NCBI GenBank assembly: GCA_963751355.1
Contig: CAVVVS010000044.1
Coordinates: forward strand, 1 to 64,000
Length of the DNA stretch: 64,000 nucleotides
Reading direction: 5' to 3'
Origin: CAVVVS01 sp963751355
GTDB lineage: Bacteria; Bacteroidota; Ignavibacteria; Ignavibacteriales; Ignavibacteriaceae
The stretch's first letter is position 1; every line of letters begins with the position of its first letter. A program made the translations under genes and the position numbers. The notes below the pieces were generated by a model. It saw nothing but the letters and a program-made list of their open reading frames with translations. It did not search any database and was not told the origin of the DNA. Below are positions 36,025-43,497 of this stretch, one piece after another.

Positions 36025-36318
36025 TTATATTAACGCCTCTGCAAAATAAATGTTATGATCTATTGTCATTTCGACCAAAAGGAGTAATCTCAAAATTCTA
36101 AAAGATATATCGGTCGATGACTCCTTCGAATTGACGAATACGCTATTTTGTAGAAAATATATTTTATCCAGGAAAACAAATCTTTCTTCATTTAAGAAAA
36201 GTATATTTACTTTTTTTAAAAACCGGGCGGGAGATTCTACATGTAATTTGCATAAGGAAGTGTAAAATTGTGTCAATGTCTGATCATGCAAAGGATCAAG
36301 GACACCATATCCATTCAT
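36025..36318 (-). pseudogene. Doubtful 97-codon open frame overlapping a dispersed repeat
   Basis: The frame begins MNGYGVLDPLHDQ and has a plausible first 60 residues with no recognised family. Its last 35 codons (SKESSTDISFRILRLLLL onward) are the translation of a GTCATTTCGA-type palindromic repeat at 36065-36135, which makes a genuine full-length protein unlikely. It may be the 5' fragment of a lost gene, or noise. No ribosome binding site stands out. Confidence 0.25.
36065..36135. repeat. GTCATTTCGA-type palindromic repeat
   Basis: GTCATTTCGA (36065-36074) faces TCGAATTGAC (36126-36135), pairing at nine of ten positions, with GGAGT/ACTCC as a second inner pair. The interior ATCTCAAAATTCTAAAAGAT resembles the interior of the 133-bp element at 53827-53959, so both belong to one dispersed family. 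Confidence 0.55.
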
Positions 36319-36552
36319 TATCGCCCCCTAACAATTTATATAATTGAATATATCAATTTATTTTTTTAAATGCACTTATTTTCTTAAATAATAGTAAAAT
36401 CAAAGATTGGATTCTTTCTTACCATAAGAAAAAAATAACTAGTAGAATCTAAAGAATGCACCGGGCGGATATAGATTTTTAGATTGAAAAAGATATTTTA
36501 CAAAGAATAGTATAAAAGTTCCATGGGAATAATGATGCAAGAATTTTATACT
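36319..36552. other. Intergenic, nothing recognised
   Basis: AT-rich sequence between the doubtful open frame and the palindrome at 36553. No signal was seen. Confidence 0.4.
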
Positions 36553-36580
36553 GTAGAGACGCATCGCAATGCGTCCCTAC
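36553..36580. repeat. GTAGAGACGC-type palindrome, possible terminator of the M1 peptidase gene
   Basis: A 12-position stem with one A/C mismatch (GTAGAGACGCAT against ATGCGTCCCTAC) has the loop CGCA and ends 19 bases after the aminopeptidase stop. Similar GTAGAGACG palindromes occur as dispersed repeats in other phyla. There is no T-run, so it may stabilise the 3' end more than terminate. Confidence 0.6.
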
Positions 36581-36598
36581 GATTGTAATATTTAAGTG

Positions 36599-39055
36599 CT
36601 AAGATTTTTTATTCCGGCTCTCGATTTGTTTAATTGCCCGCTCAGCGGTTTTAATCAACCGGTTGTTTGTTTCTGCTTTTACCCGCTCCTTAAGAAGCGG
36701 AATTACACTTTCATTACCTACTTTGCCAAGATCCATGTATGTAATCATTCTTGCCCAAATGTAAGGATCATGTGCGTATTCTTTCAACAGAGATGCGGTC
36801 TCCGGTTTATTGACATCATTTCTACCAAATGAGAATAATGCCCTCAACCGCAGTCCGTTTGGTACTCCGTATTTTGAAAATTTAACAGCTGCTTGATAAC
36901 CCTTTACCGAGTCAACCTTAATTAAGGCTGTCAATGCCGCACTCTTTATAATCTGCTGGTACGAATCGGTTTTTAATGCTTTCTGAATTTCCGGCATTGC
37001 ATTAATAGAGTCAACTGCGGCTAAAGATGTAATTGCCGAGGCTCTCACAGAATAATTTTTACTTTCATTTAATTTGTGTTTTAAAAGATTTGCTACATCA
37101 CCGTTTTTAAATTTAGCTAAAGAATTAATAGCACTCATCTGAACCCTGTCATCTTTATCCTGCAATGCAGCAGTTAAAGCTTCCCTTGCATCTTTAGTTT
37201 CAAAATTTGCAAGGTTTTTTGCGCACTCACTTCTAACACCCCAGAAATTATCATCTCTCAAAGACGAACTTAAAGCCACAACCGGTTCGTGACCTTTCAT
37301 CTTACCAAGTTGGTCAGCCGCCCACATTCTGCCCGTGGCATCGGGATCACTTTTTAACTGGTAGGCTAATTCATCAAGGGATTTCTTGAACTTCATTTCC
37401 TTTAATAAATAATGCCCTTCATCAAAATTTACCATTAAAGGTTTGTCCGGTACACTAAACGTAAATGAATTTTTTAACGAATCGACCCAAACAACTTTGT
37501 TTATTTTTTGAGATGGCGTAACAATGTAAATATTGACCGGCATTTTATACACAGGTGTAAGACTGTCAACTTTCTGAGTTTGCTCAACATTCAAAGTCAG
37601 CATGTGAGTTCCGGAATCATAATTATAGTCAACATCAAATACCGGGTGACCGCCCTTGTACACCCATTCATCGAACAGCCAGTATAAATTCTGTCCCGTC
37701 GCTTCGGATATTGCATTTAAGAAATTGTGTGTATCAACATTTTGAAATTGAAATTTATGTACATAATATTTAATGGCTTTGAAAAACAACTTATCTCCCA
37801 AAACACCTCTTATCATATTCAAGATGGAAGCGCCGCGGGGATAAATATAAGTGCTGAACACATCATCCGGACTATTGTATCTTGCATAATAAGTTGCGTG
37901 ACGCTGTCGTTTATCCGCGCGGATTACATTTTCATGATATCCATGCATAAAATATTCGAAATATTGATCACCGTAAGCGTGTTTTTCGTACAAAGCGTCA
38001 AAGTAATCTGCAAACCCCTCGTTTAGCCACGAATTCATCCACCCCCGGCAGGTGAGTAAATCACCAAACCATTGATGAGCTGTTTCGTGTGCAACAAGAC
38101 TGGTACTTGTTACATTCGGCTCTGCATTTTTACCGTGTAATGTTTGATCGGTTAGAGTAATTGCCGAAACATTTTCCATTCCGCCTTCGGTAAAATCAGT
38201 GACTGTGGAAAGAGAAAGTTTCTCCCATGGGTATTGATAGCCCGTTACACTTGAATAGAATTTTAAGATGTCCGGGAGCTGATGAAAATCCAGCATAGCA
38301 TCTTTTGCATATTTCGGTTCAACATAATAGTATAGTGGAATCTTACCGTAATGATCTTTAACGATTTTAAATTTACCCGCTACAATAGAATTTAAATATA
38401 CTACATGCGGCTTCGATTCAACCCAATGATAAGTTTTGGTTTTATCTTTTTTATTTGTCGCAACATTTTTAAGAACTCCGTTTGCCACTACAACCCAATC
38501 AGCAGGCACTGTAGCGGTCAACTCGCTTGTCGAAAAATCATCCGGGTAGTCATGACATGGATACCAATACTGCGCATCTTCCGATTCGCTTTGACTCCAT
38601 AATTGGGGTGTTCTATCAGGATATCCTTTATCCGGCAGTACGAAAAATATTCCTTTAGATGGTATTGTTGAGTACTCAACGGAATAGGTCAAAGTATCGT
38701 TTAAACCGTAAGCTTTGTCAAGATCAATTGTTAATATTTTTCCGTCATATTGGTATTTAAGTGCTTTATCTCCTAATGTGACTTTATCAATTTTCATATC
38801 AACTGCATTCAGGTGAACCGTATTGTAATTCTCTTGTAAGGGAACGATTTTTTCGGTTGCAGTACCAAACACTTCTTTCTTTTTTATGTTGAAGTGAAAA
38901 TTTAACGCTAAATGCACCATATGAAATTCTCGATTAGGATTGTGCCGCAATGGAGGTAATTTTGTTTTACCCATTCTACCCATTTGCTGAGCATTTGTCG
39001 AAAAAGAAATCAGTAAAATTGAAATGAAACAAGAATAGAAAAATCTTTTTACCAT
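36599..39055 (-). CDS. M1 family metallopeptidase (aminopeptidase N-like) with HEAT repeats
   Basis: This 818-residue secreted zinc aminopeptidase has a signal peptide (SCFISILLISFSTNA, cleavage before QQMGR). The M1 catalytic domain contains the exopeptidase motif GGMENVSAITL and the zinc site VAHETAHQWFGD with the downstream Glu in NEGFADYFDALY (about 320-350). The C-terminal quarter (from about 590) is a series of HEAT-like repeats (LAYQLKSDPDATGRMWAADQ, AVDSINAMPEIQKALKTDS) in place of the usual helical domain IV. It removes N-terminal residues from peptides in the periplasm. GGAGA precedes the ATG. It is monocistronic. Confidence 0.95.
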   Translation of the reverse strand: MVKRFFYSCFISILLISFSTNAQQMGRMGKTKLPPLRHNPNREFHMVHLALNFHFNIKKKEVFGTATEKIVPLQENYNTVHLNAVDMKIDKVTLGDKALKYQYDGKILTIDLDKAYGLNDTLTYSVEYSTIPSKGIFFVLPDKGYPDRTPQLWSQSESEDAQYWYPCHDYPDDFSTSELTATVPADWVVVANGVLKNVATNKKDKTKTYHWVESKPHVVYLNSIVAGKFKIVKDHYGKIPLYYYVEPKYAKDAMLDFHQLPDILKFYSSVTGYQYPWEKLSLSTVTDFTEGGMENVSAITLTDQTLHGKNAEPNVTSTSLVAHETAHQWFGDLLTCRGWMNSWLNEGFADYFDALYEKHAYGDQYFEYFMHGYHENVIRADKRQRHATYYARYNSPDDVFSTYIYPRGASILNMIRGVLGDKLFFKAIKYYVHKFQFQNVDTHNFLNAISEATGQNLYWLFDEWVYKGGHPVFDVDYNYDSGTHMLTLNVEQTQKVDSLTPVYKMPVNIYIVTPSQKINKVVWVDSLKNSFTFSVPDKPLMVNFDEGHYLLKEMKFKKSLDELAYQLKSDPDATGRMWAADQLGKMKGHEPVVALSSSLRDDNFWGVRSECAKNLANFETKDAREALTAALQDKDDRVQMSAINSLAKFKNGDVANLLKHKLNESKNYSVRASAITSLAAVDSINAMPEIQKALKTDSYQQIIKSAALTALIKVDSVKGYQAAVKFSKYGVPNGLRLRALFSFGRNDVNKPETASLLKEYAHDPYIWARMITYMDLGKVGNESVIPLLKERVKAETNNRLIKTAERAIKQIESRNKKS

Positions 39056-39198
39056 GTCTCCACCCTATGATAAGTAATATTTAACTCTATTAGATATGTT
39101 ATTATAATTAATTAAATTATTGTATAATTGGTAAGTTTGTGTTGCTTTTCAGCACAATCTGAAGAAGTTATTGGATTTTATAATTCTAATAATCTCAG

Positions 39199-40002
39199 TT
39201 ACTTTTTACTCATTCTAAAGGGATTATTTATCGGCAGGACAGGAGTTAAATCTTTGGAAAATTTATCTGCTTTGTACCGGATGTATTCTAAAAATAAGCC
39301 TGAAGGGGGAGCTGTGTATTTAGCCGGTTCATTAGTTTTATTTTCAAGATAGAATTTAAGATCATTACCGGTTAATTTTCCTCTGCCTATCTCAACTAAA
39401 ACACCGATTATTCTCCTCACCATTTTCCATAAAAAATGGGATCCTGTAACTCTTATTAATATCAAATCTCCTTCCTCTCTTAATTCAATCTTTTCCAGCA
39501 AAACTTTTGTTGATTTTTCTTCTTTATCATCATCCGAAAAAGAAACAAAATCGTGCATGCCTTCAAGTAGCTTTGCGGCGTTATTCATTTTATTAAAATC
39601 GAGTTTATCTTTTATCCACCAAACAAAGTTTTTCCCGAATGAAGTTCTTCGTCTCGAAATTTGATAGAGGTATGTCCTGGAAACTGCATCGTGACGCGCA
39701 TGGAACTTTTGATTAATTTTTTCGATTTCAAGAATATTTATATCATAAGGGAGATTATCGTTGAATTTCATTCTTATTATTTGTGGGGCAAACATTGTTT
39801 TTACATCAAGATGGGCAACCTGGCAGAGGGCATGTACGCCGCTGTCGGTTCTCCCGGAACCCTGAATATCAAATATCTGATTATTAAATATTTTCGAAGC
39901 TGCAGTGAAAAGAGTTCCTTGAACTGTCTTAACATTATTCTGTCTTTGCCATCCGCTGTAGCGGGTTCCTTCATATTCTATATACAATTTAAATCGTGAC
40001 AT
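39199..40002 (-). CDS. truA: tRNA pseudouridine synthase A
   Basis: This is the 267-residue TruA, which makes pseudouridine at positions 38-40 of the tRNA anticodon stem-loop. The catalytic motif GSGRTDSGVHA has the essential Asp at residue 53. The N-terminus FKLYIEYEGTRYSGWQRQ and the C-terminal FLWKMVRRIIGVLVEIGRGK are typical. The length fits the family, with a short extra tail after LFLEYIRY. It stands between the M1 peptidase and the queuosine genes, all on the minus strand, but more than 140 bases from each. Confidence 0.97.
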   Translation of the reverse strand: MSRFKLYIEYEGTRYSGWQRQNNVKTVQGTLFTAASKIFNNQIFDIQGSGRTDSGVHALCQVAHLDVKTMFAPQIIRMKFNDNLPYDINILEIEKINQKFHARHDAVSRTYLYQISRRRTSFGKNFVWWIKDKLDFNKMNNAAKLLEGMHDFVSFSDDDKEEKSTKVLLEKIELREEGDLILIRVTGSHFLWKMVRRIIGVLVEIGRGKLTGNDLKFYLENKTNEPAKYTAPPSGLFLEYIRYKADKFSKDLTPVLPINNPFRMSKK

Positions 40003-40147
40003 ATGGCAGGCATTTCTATTTTTATCAATTACATTTATTCATTCAGAATTGGACACAGATCTACCTCGTGGAATAGTATTATCATTGTAAAATTGGCACC
40101 GAAATTTAAATTTATTCTACGGGGTGAACGGATTTTCACAAATATAA

Positions 40148-40564
40148 TTATCGGAGCGTAATTTCTTCTTCTGCGTAATCATCAGGAGTTTCGCAAACTC
40201 TTACCTTAACTTTTTTAATGTTAGACGGCAGATTTGCACTTTTTATTTCCTTTAAATAATATCGCGTTATATTTTCAACGGTTGATTGAAAATCAACAAT
40301 TACTCTTTTTGAATTCATTTTTTCAAGGAACTCAATTACCGTTCTATCTTCTTGAAACGCCAAAAATGCATGATCCATCTTTTCAACCAGCGGTTCTATA
40401 ACATCTTTCAGATGATAATAATCCATCACCATTCCGGATTCCATTACATCGCCTTCAATTTCCACCAGCATTTTATATGAGTGACCGTGTATGTTTTTAC
40501 ATTTACCGAAGTGTTCAGGCAGGCGATGCCCCATTTCCCAATTGAATTCTTTTGCTATTTTCAT
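40148..40564 (-). CDS. queD: 6-carboxy-5,6,7,8-tetrahydropterin synthase
   Basis: This 138-residue QueD catalyses the second step of queuosine/7-deazaguanine synthesis, from 7,8-dihydroneopterin triphosphate. Zinc ligands H13, H26 and H28 are visible in WEMGHRLPEHFGKCKNIHGHSY, with Cys22 as the catalytic residue. The pterin-binding Glu is in VCETPDDYAEEE near the C-terminus. The start ATG at 40564 overlaps the queE stop by one base (TAATG), which indicates translational coupling and argues against the longer TTG frame at 40591. Confidence 0.95.
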   Translation of the reverse strand: MKIAKEFNWEMGHRLPEHFGKCKNIHGHSYKMLVEIEGDVMESGMVMDYYHLKDVIEPLVEKMDHAFLAFQEDRTVIEFLEKMNSKRVIVDFQSTVENITRYYLKEIKSANLPSNIKKVKVRVCETPDDYAEEEITLR

Positions 40565-41202
40565 TAAACCCCTTTGGTTGTTGATTCCCAAATAAATTTA
40601 TGCATCTGCAATTGAAATCTCACATTTAATTTATCTTCAATTATCCAGTTAACAATATTGACAGGTTCAATCTTACCGAACACAGGTGAAAATAATATGA
40701 TACTTTTCTCATCAAGATTATATTTTGCAATAATCTCCTTACTCCAATCGTAATCTTCCCTGCTGCCGATTACAAATTTCACCTCGTCAATTAGTTTTAA
40801 AGAATCTATATTTTCATACATATTCTTCTTTAGCATCCCGCTTGAAGGACACTTCAAATCCAAAATAATTTTAACGCGCGGATCTACTTCTTTTATCGAG
40901 AGACTTCCTCCTGTCTCCAGCATAACCTCATAACCTTCGCTGCACAGCTTTTTCATTAGGTTAATACTTTCTTCCTGGAACAGAGGTTCTCCGCCGGTAA
41001 CTTCCACCAAATTGCAGCCGAATTTTTCAATCTCAGACACTACCTCGTCGATTGACATATCCTTACCTTCATAAAAAGCATATTCGGTATCGCAGTAGGT
41101 ACATCTCAGATTACAATATGTCAATCTGATAAACACGCACGGCAAGCCAGCTTTTGTACTTTCACCCTGGATTGAAAAATATATCTCATTTACTTTTAAC
41201 AT
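40564..41202 (-). CDS. queE: 7-carboxy-7-deazaguanine synthase (radical SAM)
   Basis: This is the 212-residue QueE, which converts the QueD product to 7-carboxy-7-deazaguanine. The radical SAM cluster is at C30, C34 and C37 (TYCNLRCTYCD). The family's IQGESTKAGLPCVFIRL precedes it, and VTGGEPLFQ follows at the SAM-binding GGE. It is directly coupled to queD. No preQ1 riboswitch could be identified upstream. queC, queF and tgt are not in the window. Confidence 0.95.
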   Translation of the reverse strand: MLKVNEIYFSIQGESTKAGLPCVFIRLTYCNLRCTYCDTEYAFYEGKDMSIDEVVSEIEKFGCNLVEVTGGEPLFQEESINLMKKLCSEGYEVMLETGGSLSIKEVDPRVKIILDLKCPSSGMLKKNMYENIDSLKLIDEVKFVIGSREDYDWSKEIIAKYNLDEKSIILFSPVFGKIEPVNIVNWIIEDKLNVRFQLQMHKFIWESTTKGV

Positions 41203-41362
41203 TTTCTGGCATTTTCAATAATATTAGTTGCAAAATCGTCCATAGCTTAAATGGCTCTTTTTTGTCACCGTTTTGTACGGAATATTGACTTTAGAGTCTA
41301 CTGTTAAAATCATATATTGCATAACATACTATATATAAGATTTAAAATTACAAAACTAATAT

Positions 41363-41391
41363 TTGACATCAAACATATGATTGTATATATT
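41363..41391 (+). promoter_or_regulatory. Strong sigma-70-like promoter of rpsT
   Basis: TTGACA (41363-41368), a 17-base spacer and TATATT (41386-41391) form a near-consensus promoter about 47 bases upstream of the rpsT ATG. It is the clearest promoter in the window. Confidence 0.7.
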
Positions 41392-41437
41392 TAAGGTCAA
41401 TTTTTACTAAAATTATCTATTATAAAGGTTTTTGAGG

Positions 41438-41701
41438 ATGGCTAATCATAAGTCTGCTAAGAAAAGAATTCGCTCCAACGAAAAGAAAAGAATGGTAAAT
41501 AAAATGGCTGAGTCAAAAATAAAGACTCATGTTAAAAAAGTTCTTGCAAGTACCGATAAAGATGAAGCCGGGAAATTATACAAAGAAGCAGTTGCTTTGT
41601 TGGATAGAAGTACTACCAAAAGGAAAATTCATATCAATAATGCTTCACGGAAAAAAGCAGCTTTAACCAAACATATTAACAGTTTACAGGCTGCAAAATA
41701 A
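41438..41701 (+). CDS. rpsT: 30S ribosomal protein S20
   Basis: This 87-residue basic helical protein binds 16S rRNA during early 30S assembly. MANHKSAKKRIRSNEKKRM is the diagnostic N-terminus. The rest is Lys/Arg-rich helices ending in HINSLQAAK. I chose the ATG at 41438 over a TTG two codons earlier because MANxKSA is the universal start. It has a near-consensus promoter upstream and a terminator downstream, so it is a single-gene transcript. Confidence 0.98.
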   Translation: MANHKSAKKRIRSNEKKRMVNKMAESKIKTHVKKVLASTDKDEAGKLYKEAVALLDRSTTKRKIHINNASRKKAALTKHINSLQAAK

Positions 41702-41770
41702 TTTTTGAATCTCTTCTAAAAAGGTGTTTGTTACTACAAAAACTTTTAGCACAAGTTTTTTTCAAAAGTG

Positions 41771-41809
41771 AATTAGTGAAGGAAGTTTTTTAATTAGTAC
41801 TCACTAATT
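41771..41809 (+). repeat. Alternative inverted repeats in the rpsT trailer
   Basis: AATTAGTGA (41771-41779) and AATTAGT (41792-41798) can both pair with the same ACTAATT(-) region at 41801-41809, so two mutually exclusive hairpins are possible 70-110 bases after the S20 stop. Confidence 0.4.
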
Positions 41810-41826
41810 GTGACCGTGTTATACTT

Positions 41827-41855
41827 AGGCTCTTCATCTTTGAAGAGCCTTTTTT
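41827..41855 (+). terminator. Rho-independent terminator of rpsT
   Basis: A perfect 10-bp stem, AGGCTCTTCA with TGAAGAGCCT, has a 4-base loop and is followed by five T. It lies 125 bases after the S20 stop. Confidence 0.85.
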
Positions 41856-41878
41856 AATTTATAAAATGATTAGGGTTA

Positions 41879-43384
41879 TCAAATATCCTCAATAGCATCA
41901 ATTCCTTCGGGCATCGGCAGGTAAAATTTAATCGGCTGAATACTCCCATCCCTTTTAATCAGTTTATCTGCTCTCTTTTTTATCAGTACACTGTGTTCTA
42001 TATGAACATCCTCTTCGATAATAGATCCGAAGATATAACTTGTACCCTTGACCAGTACGTTTTTCCCGATCCTAAGCGGATATTCATCACTACCTGTCAT
42101 ATTCACACTCGATTCTATGCGAGCACTCTCCCCGATAACAATATTACCTTTAATTATATCCCCCGAAAGGACCTCTACATTATCTCCTATCTTGAATGTT
42201 TGATCCGGAAAACACGATAGATGAACATTTTGACTGATTGACACATTCTTACCAAAAATTACATTTCCGCTTACAAACACATTCTTATCGAGAGTAAGAT
42301 TATAGTTTAATTTTACTCCCTTACCGATATGAACACCTTTACCGATTGTAATATCAAGAGGAATATTTTTTTGATCCATTTCCAAAATTTCATCAACCAC
42401 ACTTTGCTCAATGAAAAAATCATCCGGGTCGTCAATCTCTATTATATCTTTCAATTTATCATATAACTGCCTTCTCGCCAACGCTTCCATTTCTTTCAGC
42501 ACGGATTTATTGTTAAAACCCATTAAAACATATTGCTCTAACGGGCTAACTGCCGTTACCGAATAATTGCTTTTATTAAAGAGTGAAATTAAGTCTGTTA
42601 TATAAATTTCCTTTTGAACATTATTACTCGATAAGCTATGTACCAATTCTATTAGTTTTTTGTATTTAAAAGCATATACGCCTGAATTAAATTCATTATT
42701 ATTTATCAGTTCCTCTTTGGTAAATGAATAAGTTTTGTTTTTGTATTCAACTTTGTAATTTTTACTGCCAGGAAGCGAAAGAATATCTTTATGCTCCATT
42801 ATTTCTATTACTTTGCCATTATCTTCCCCGGAAGGATTACCCTTTTCGTCTTCGGATTTTACGCGGATTATTCTGCCGTAAAAATTATCTTTAGGGTCAC
42901 CTTCATAAATGCCTGTCAGCACCATCATATCACTGCCTGATTTGAGAAAATTCTCCCGGAATTGTCTCATTGTTTCAGAATTAATTAATCCCATATCGCC
43001 GGGCAGAACGTAAACAATACCGTCAAATTTATCGCCGTTTAATCTGTCAAGCGCAACTTGCACCGCATGCCCCGTGCCGTTCTGAGTTTCCTGAAAAGCA
43101 AATTTTGTCCTTTCTCTTTTTCCCACGACCTGCATAACATCTTTAGCTTTTATACCAACAACAACAATTGTGTTAATGCCGTCAATACCTTCCCTGCAAG
43201 CATTGCAAACCCTCTCAACTGTGGGCACTCCCCAAATTTTATGCAGCATTTTTGATTTTTGAGATTTAATTCTCTTTCCATGACCGGCGGCAAGAATAAT
43301 TGCAACCTCTGGTATATCATGATTAATGTTTGATGATAATTCGTTAACTATCTCATGAATTTCTTTAATTTCGTTAGATGTCAT
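41879..43384 (-). CDS. GlmU-like sugar nucleotidyltransferase with left-handed beta-helix
   Basis: This 501-residue protein has an N-terminal nucleotidyltransferase domain with the GlmU-type motif IILAAGHGKRIKSQKSKMLHK (residues 28-48), QETQNGTGHAVQVAL and the metal-binding VLPGDMGL. The last 170 residues are hexapeptide repeats (IGKGVHIGKGVKLNYNLTLD, IGDNVEVLSGDIIKGNIVIG) forming a left-handed beta-helix. This resembles GlmU (UDP-GlcNAc pyrophosphorylase), but an N-terminal extension of about 25 residues precedes the core and the acetyltransferase active-site region (the NYDGxxKxxT-type motif) is not seen. The sugar-1-phosphate substrate is probably GlcNAc-1-P, and acetyltransferase activity is doubtful. 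The ATG has AGGAG upstream. It follows the envelope operon after 113 bases. Confidence 0.82.
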   Translation of the reverse strand: MTSNEIKEIHEIVNELSSNINHDIPEVAIILAAGHGKRIKSQKSKMLHKIWGVPTVERVCNACREGIDGINTIVVVGIKAKDVMQVVGKRERTKFAFQETQNGTGHAVQVALDRLNGDKFDGIVYVLPGDMGLINSETMRQFRENFLKSGSDMMVLTGIYEGDPKDNFYGRIIRVKSEDEKGNPSGEDNGKVIEIMEHKDILSLPGSKNYKVEYKNKTYSFTKEELINNNEFNSGVYAFKYKKLIELVHSLSSNNVQKEIYITDLISLFNKSNYSVTAVSPLEQYVLMGFNNKSVLKEMEALARRQLYDKLKDIIEIDDPDDFFIEQSVVDEILEMDQKNIPLDITIGKGVHIGKGVKLNYNLTLDKNVFVSGNVIFGKNVSISQNVHLSCFPDQTFKIGDNVEVLSGDIIKGNIVIGESARIESSVNMTGSDEYPLRIGKNVLVKGTSYIFGSIIEEDVHIEHSVLIKKRADKLIKRDGSIQPIKFYLPMPEGIDAIEDI

Positions 43385-43497
43385 AATAATCTCCTAATTA
43401 ACCTTTACCTAATTAAAATAATGGAAAACTTTTTAAGTAACTTGAGTTGACTGTGCAGTAAAACAGAAAAACAATTCACTGCTAATTTTCACGGAAA

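Noticed and set aside
39128..39352. A 74-codon plus-strand open frame
   Set aside because: Most of it is antisense to the 3' end of truA.
41203..41437. preQ1 riboswitch upstream of queE
   Set aside because: The conserved pseudoknot sequence pattern could not be found between the queE start and the rpsT promoter.
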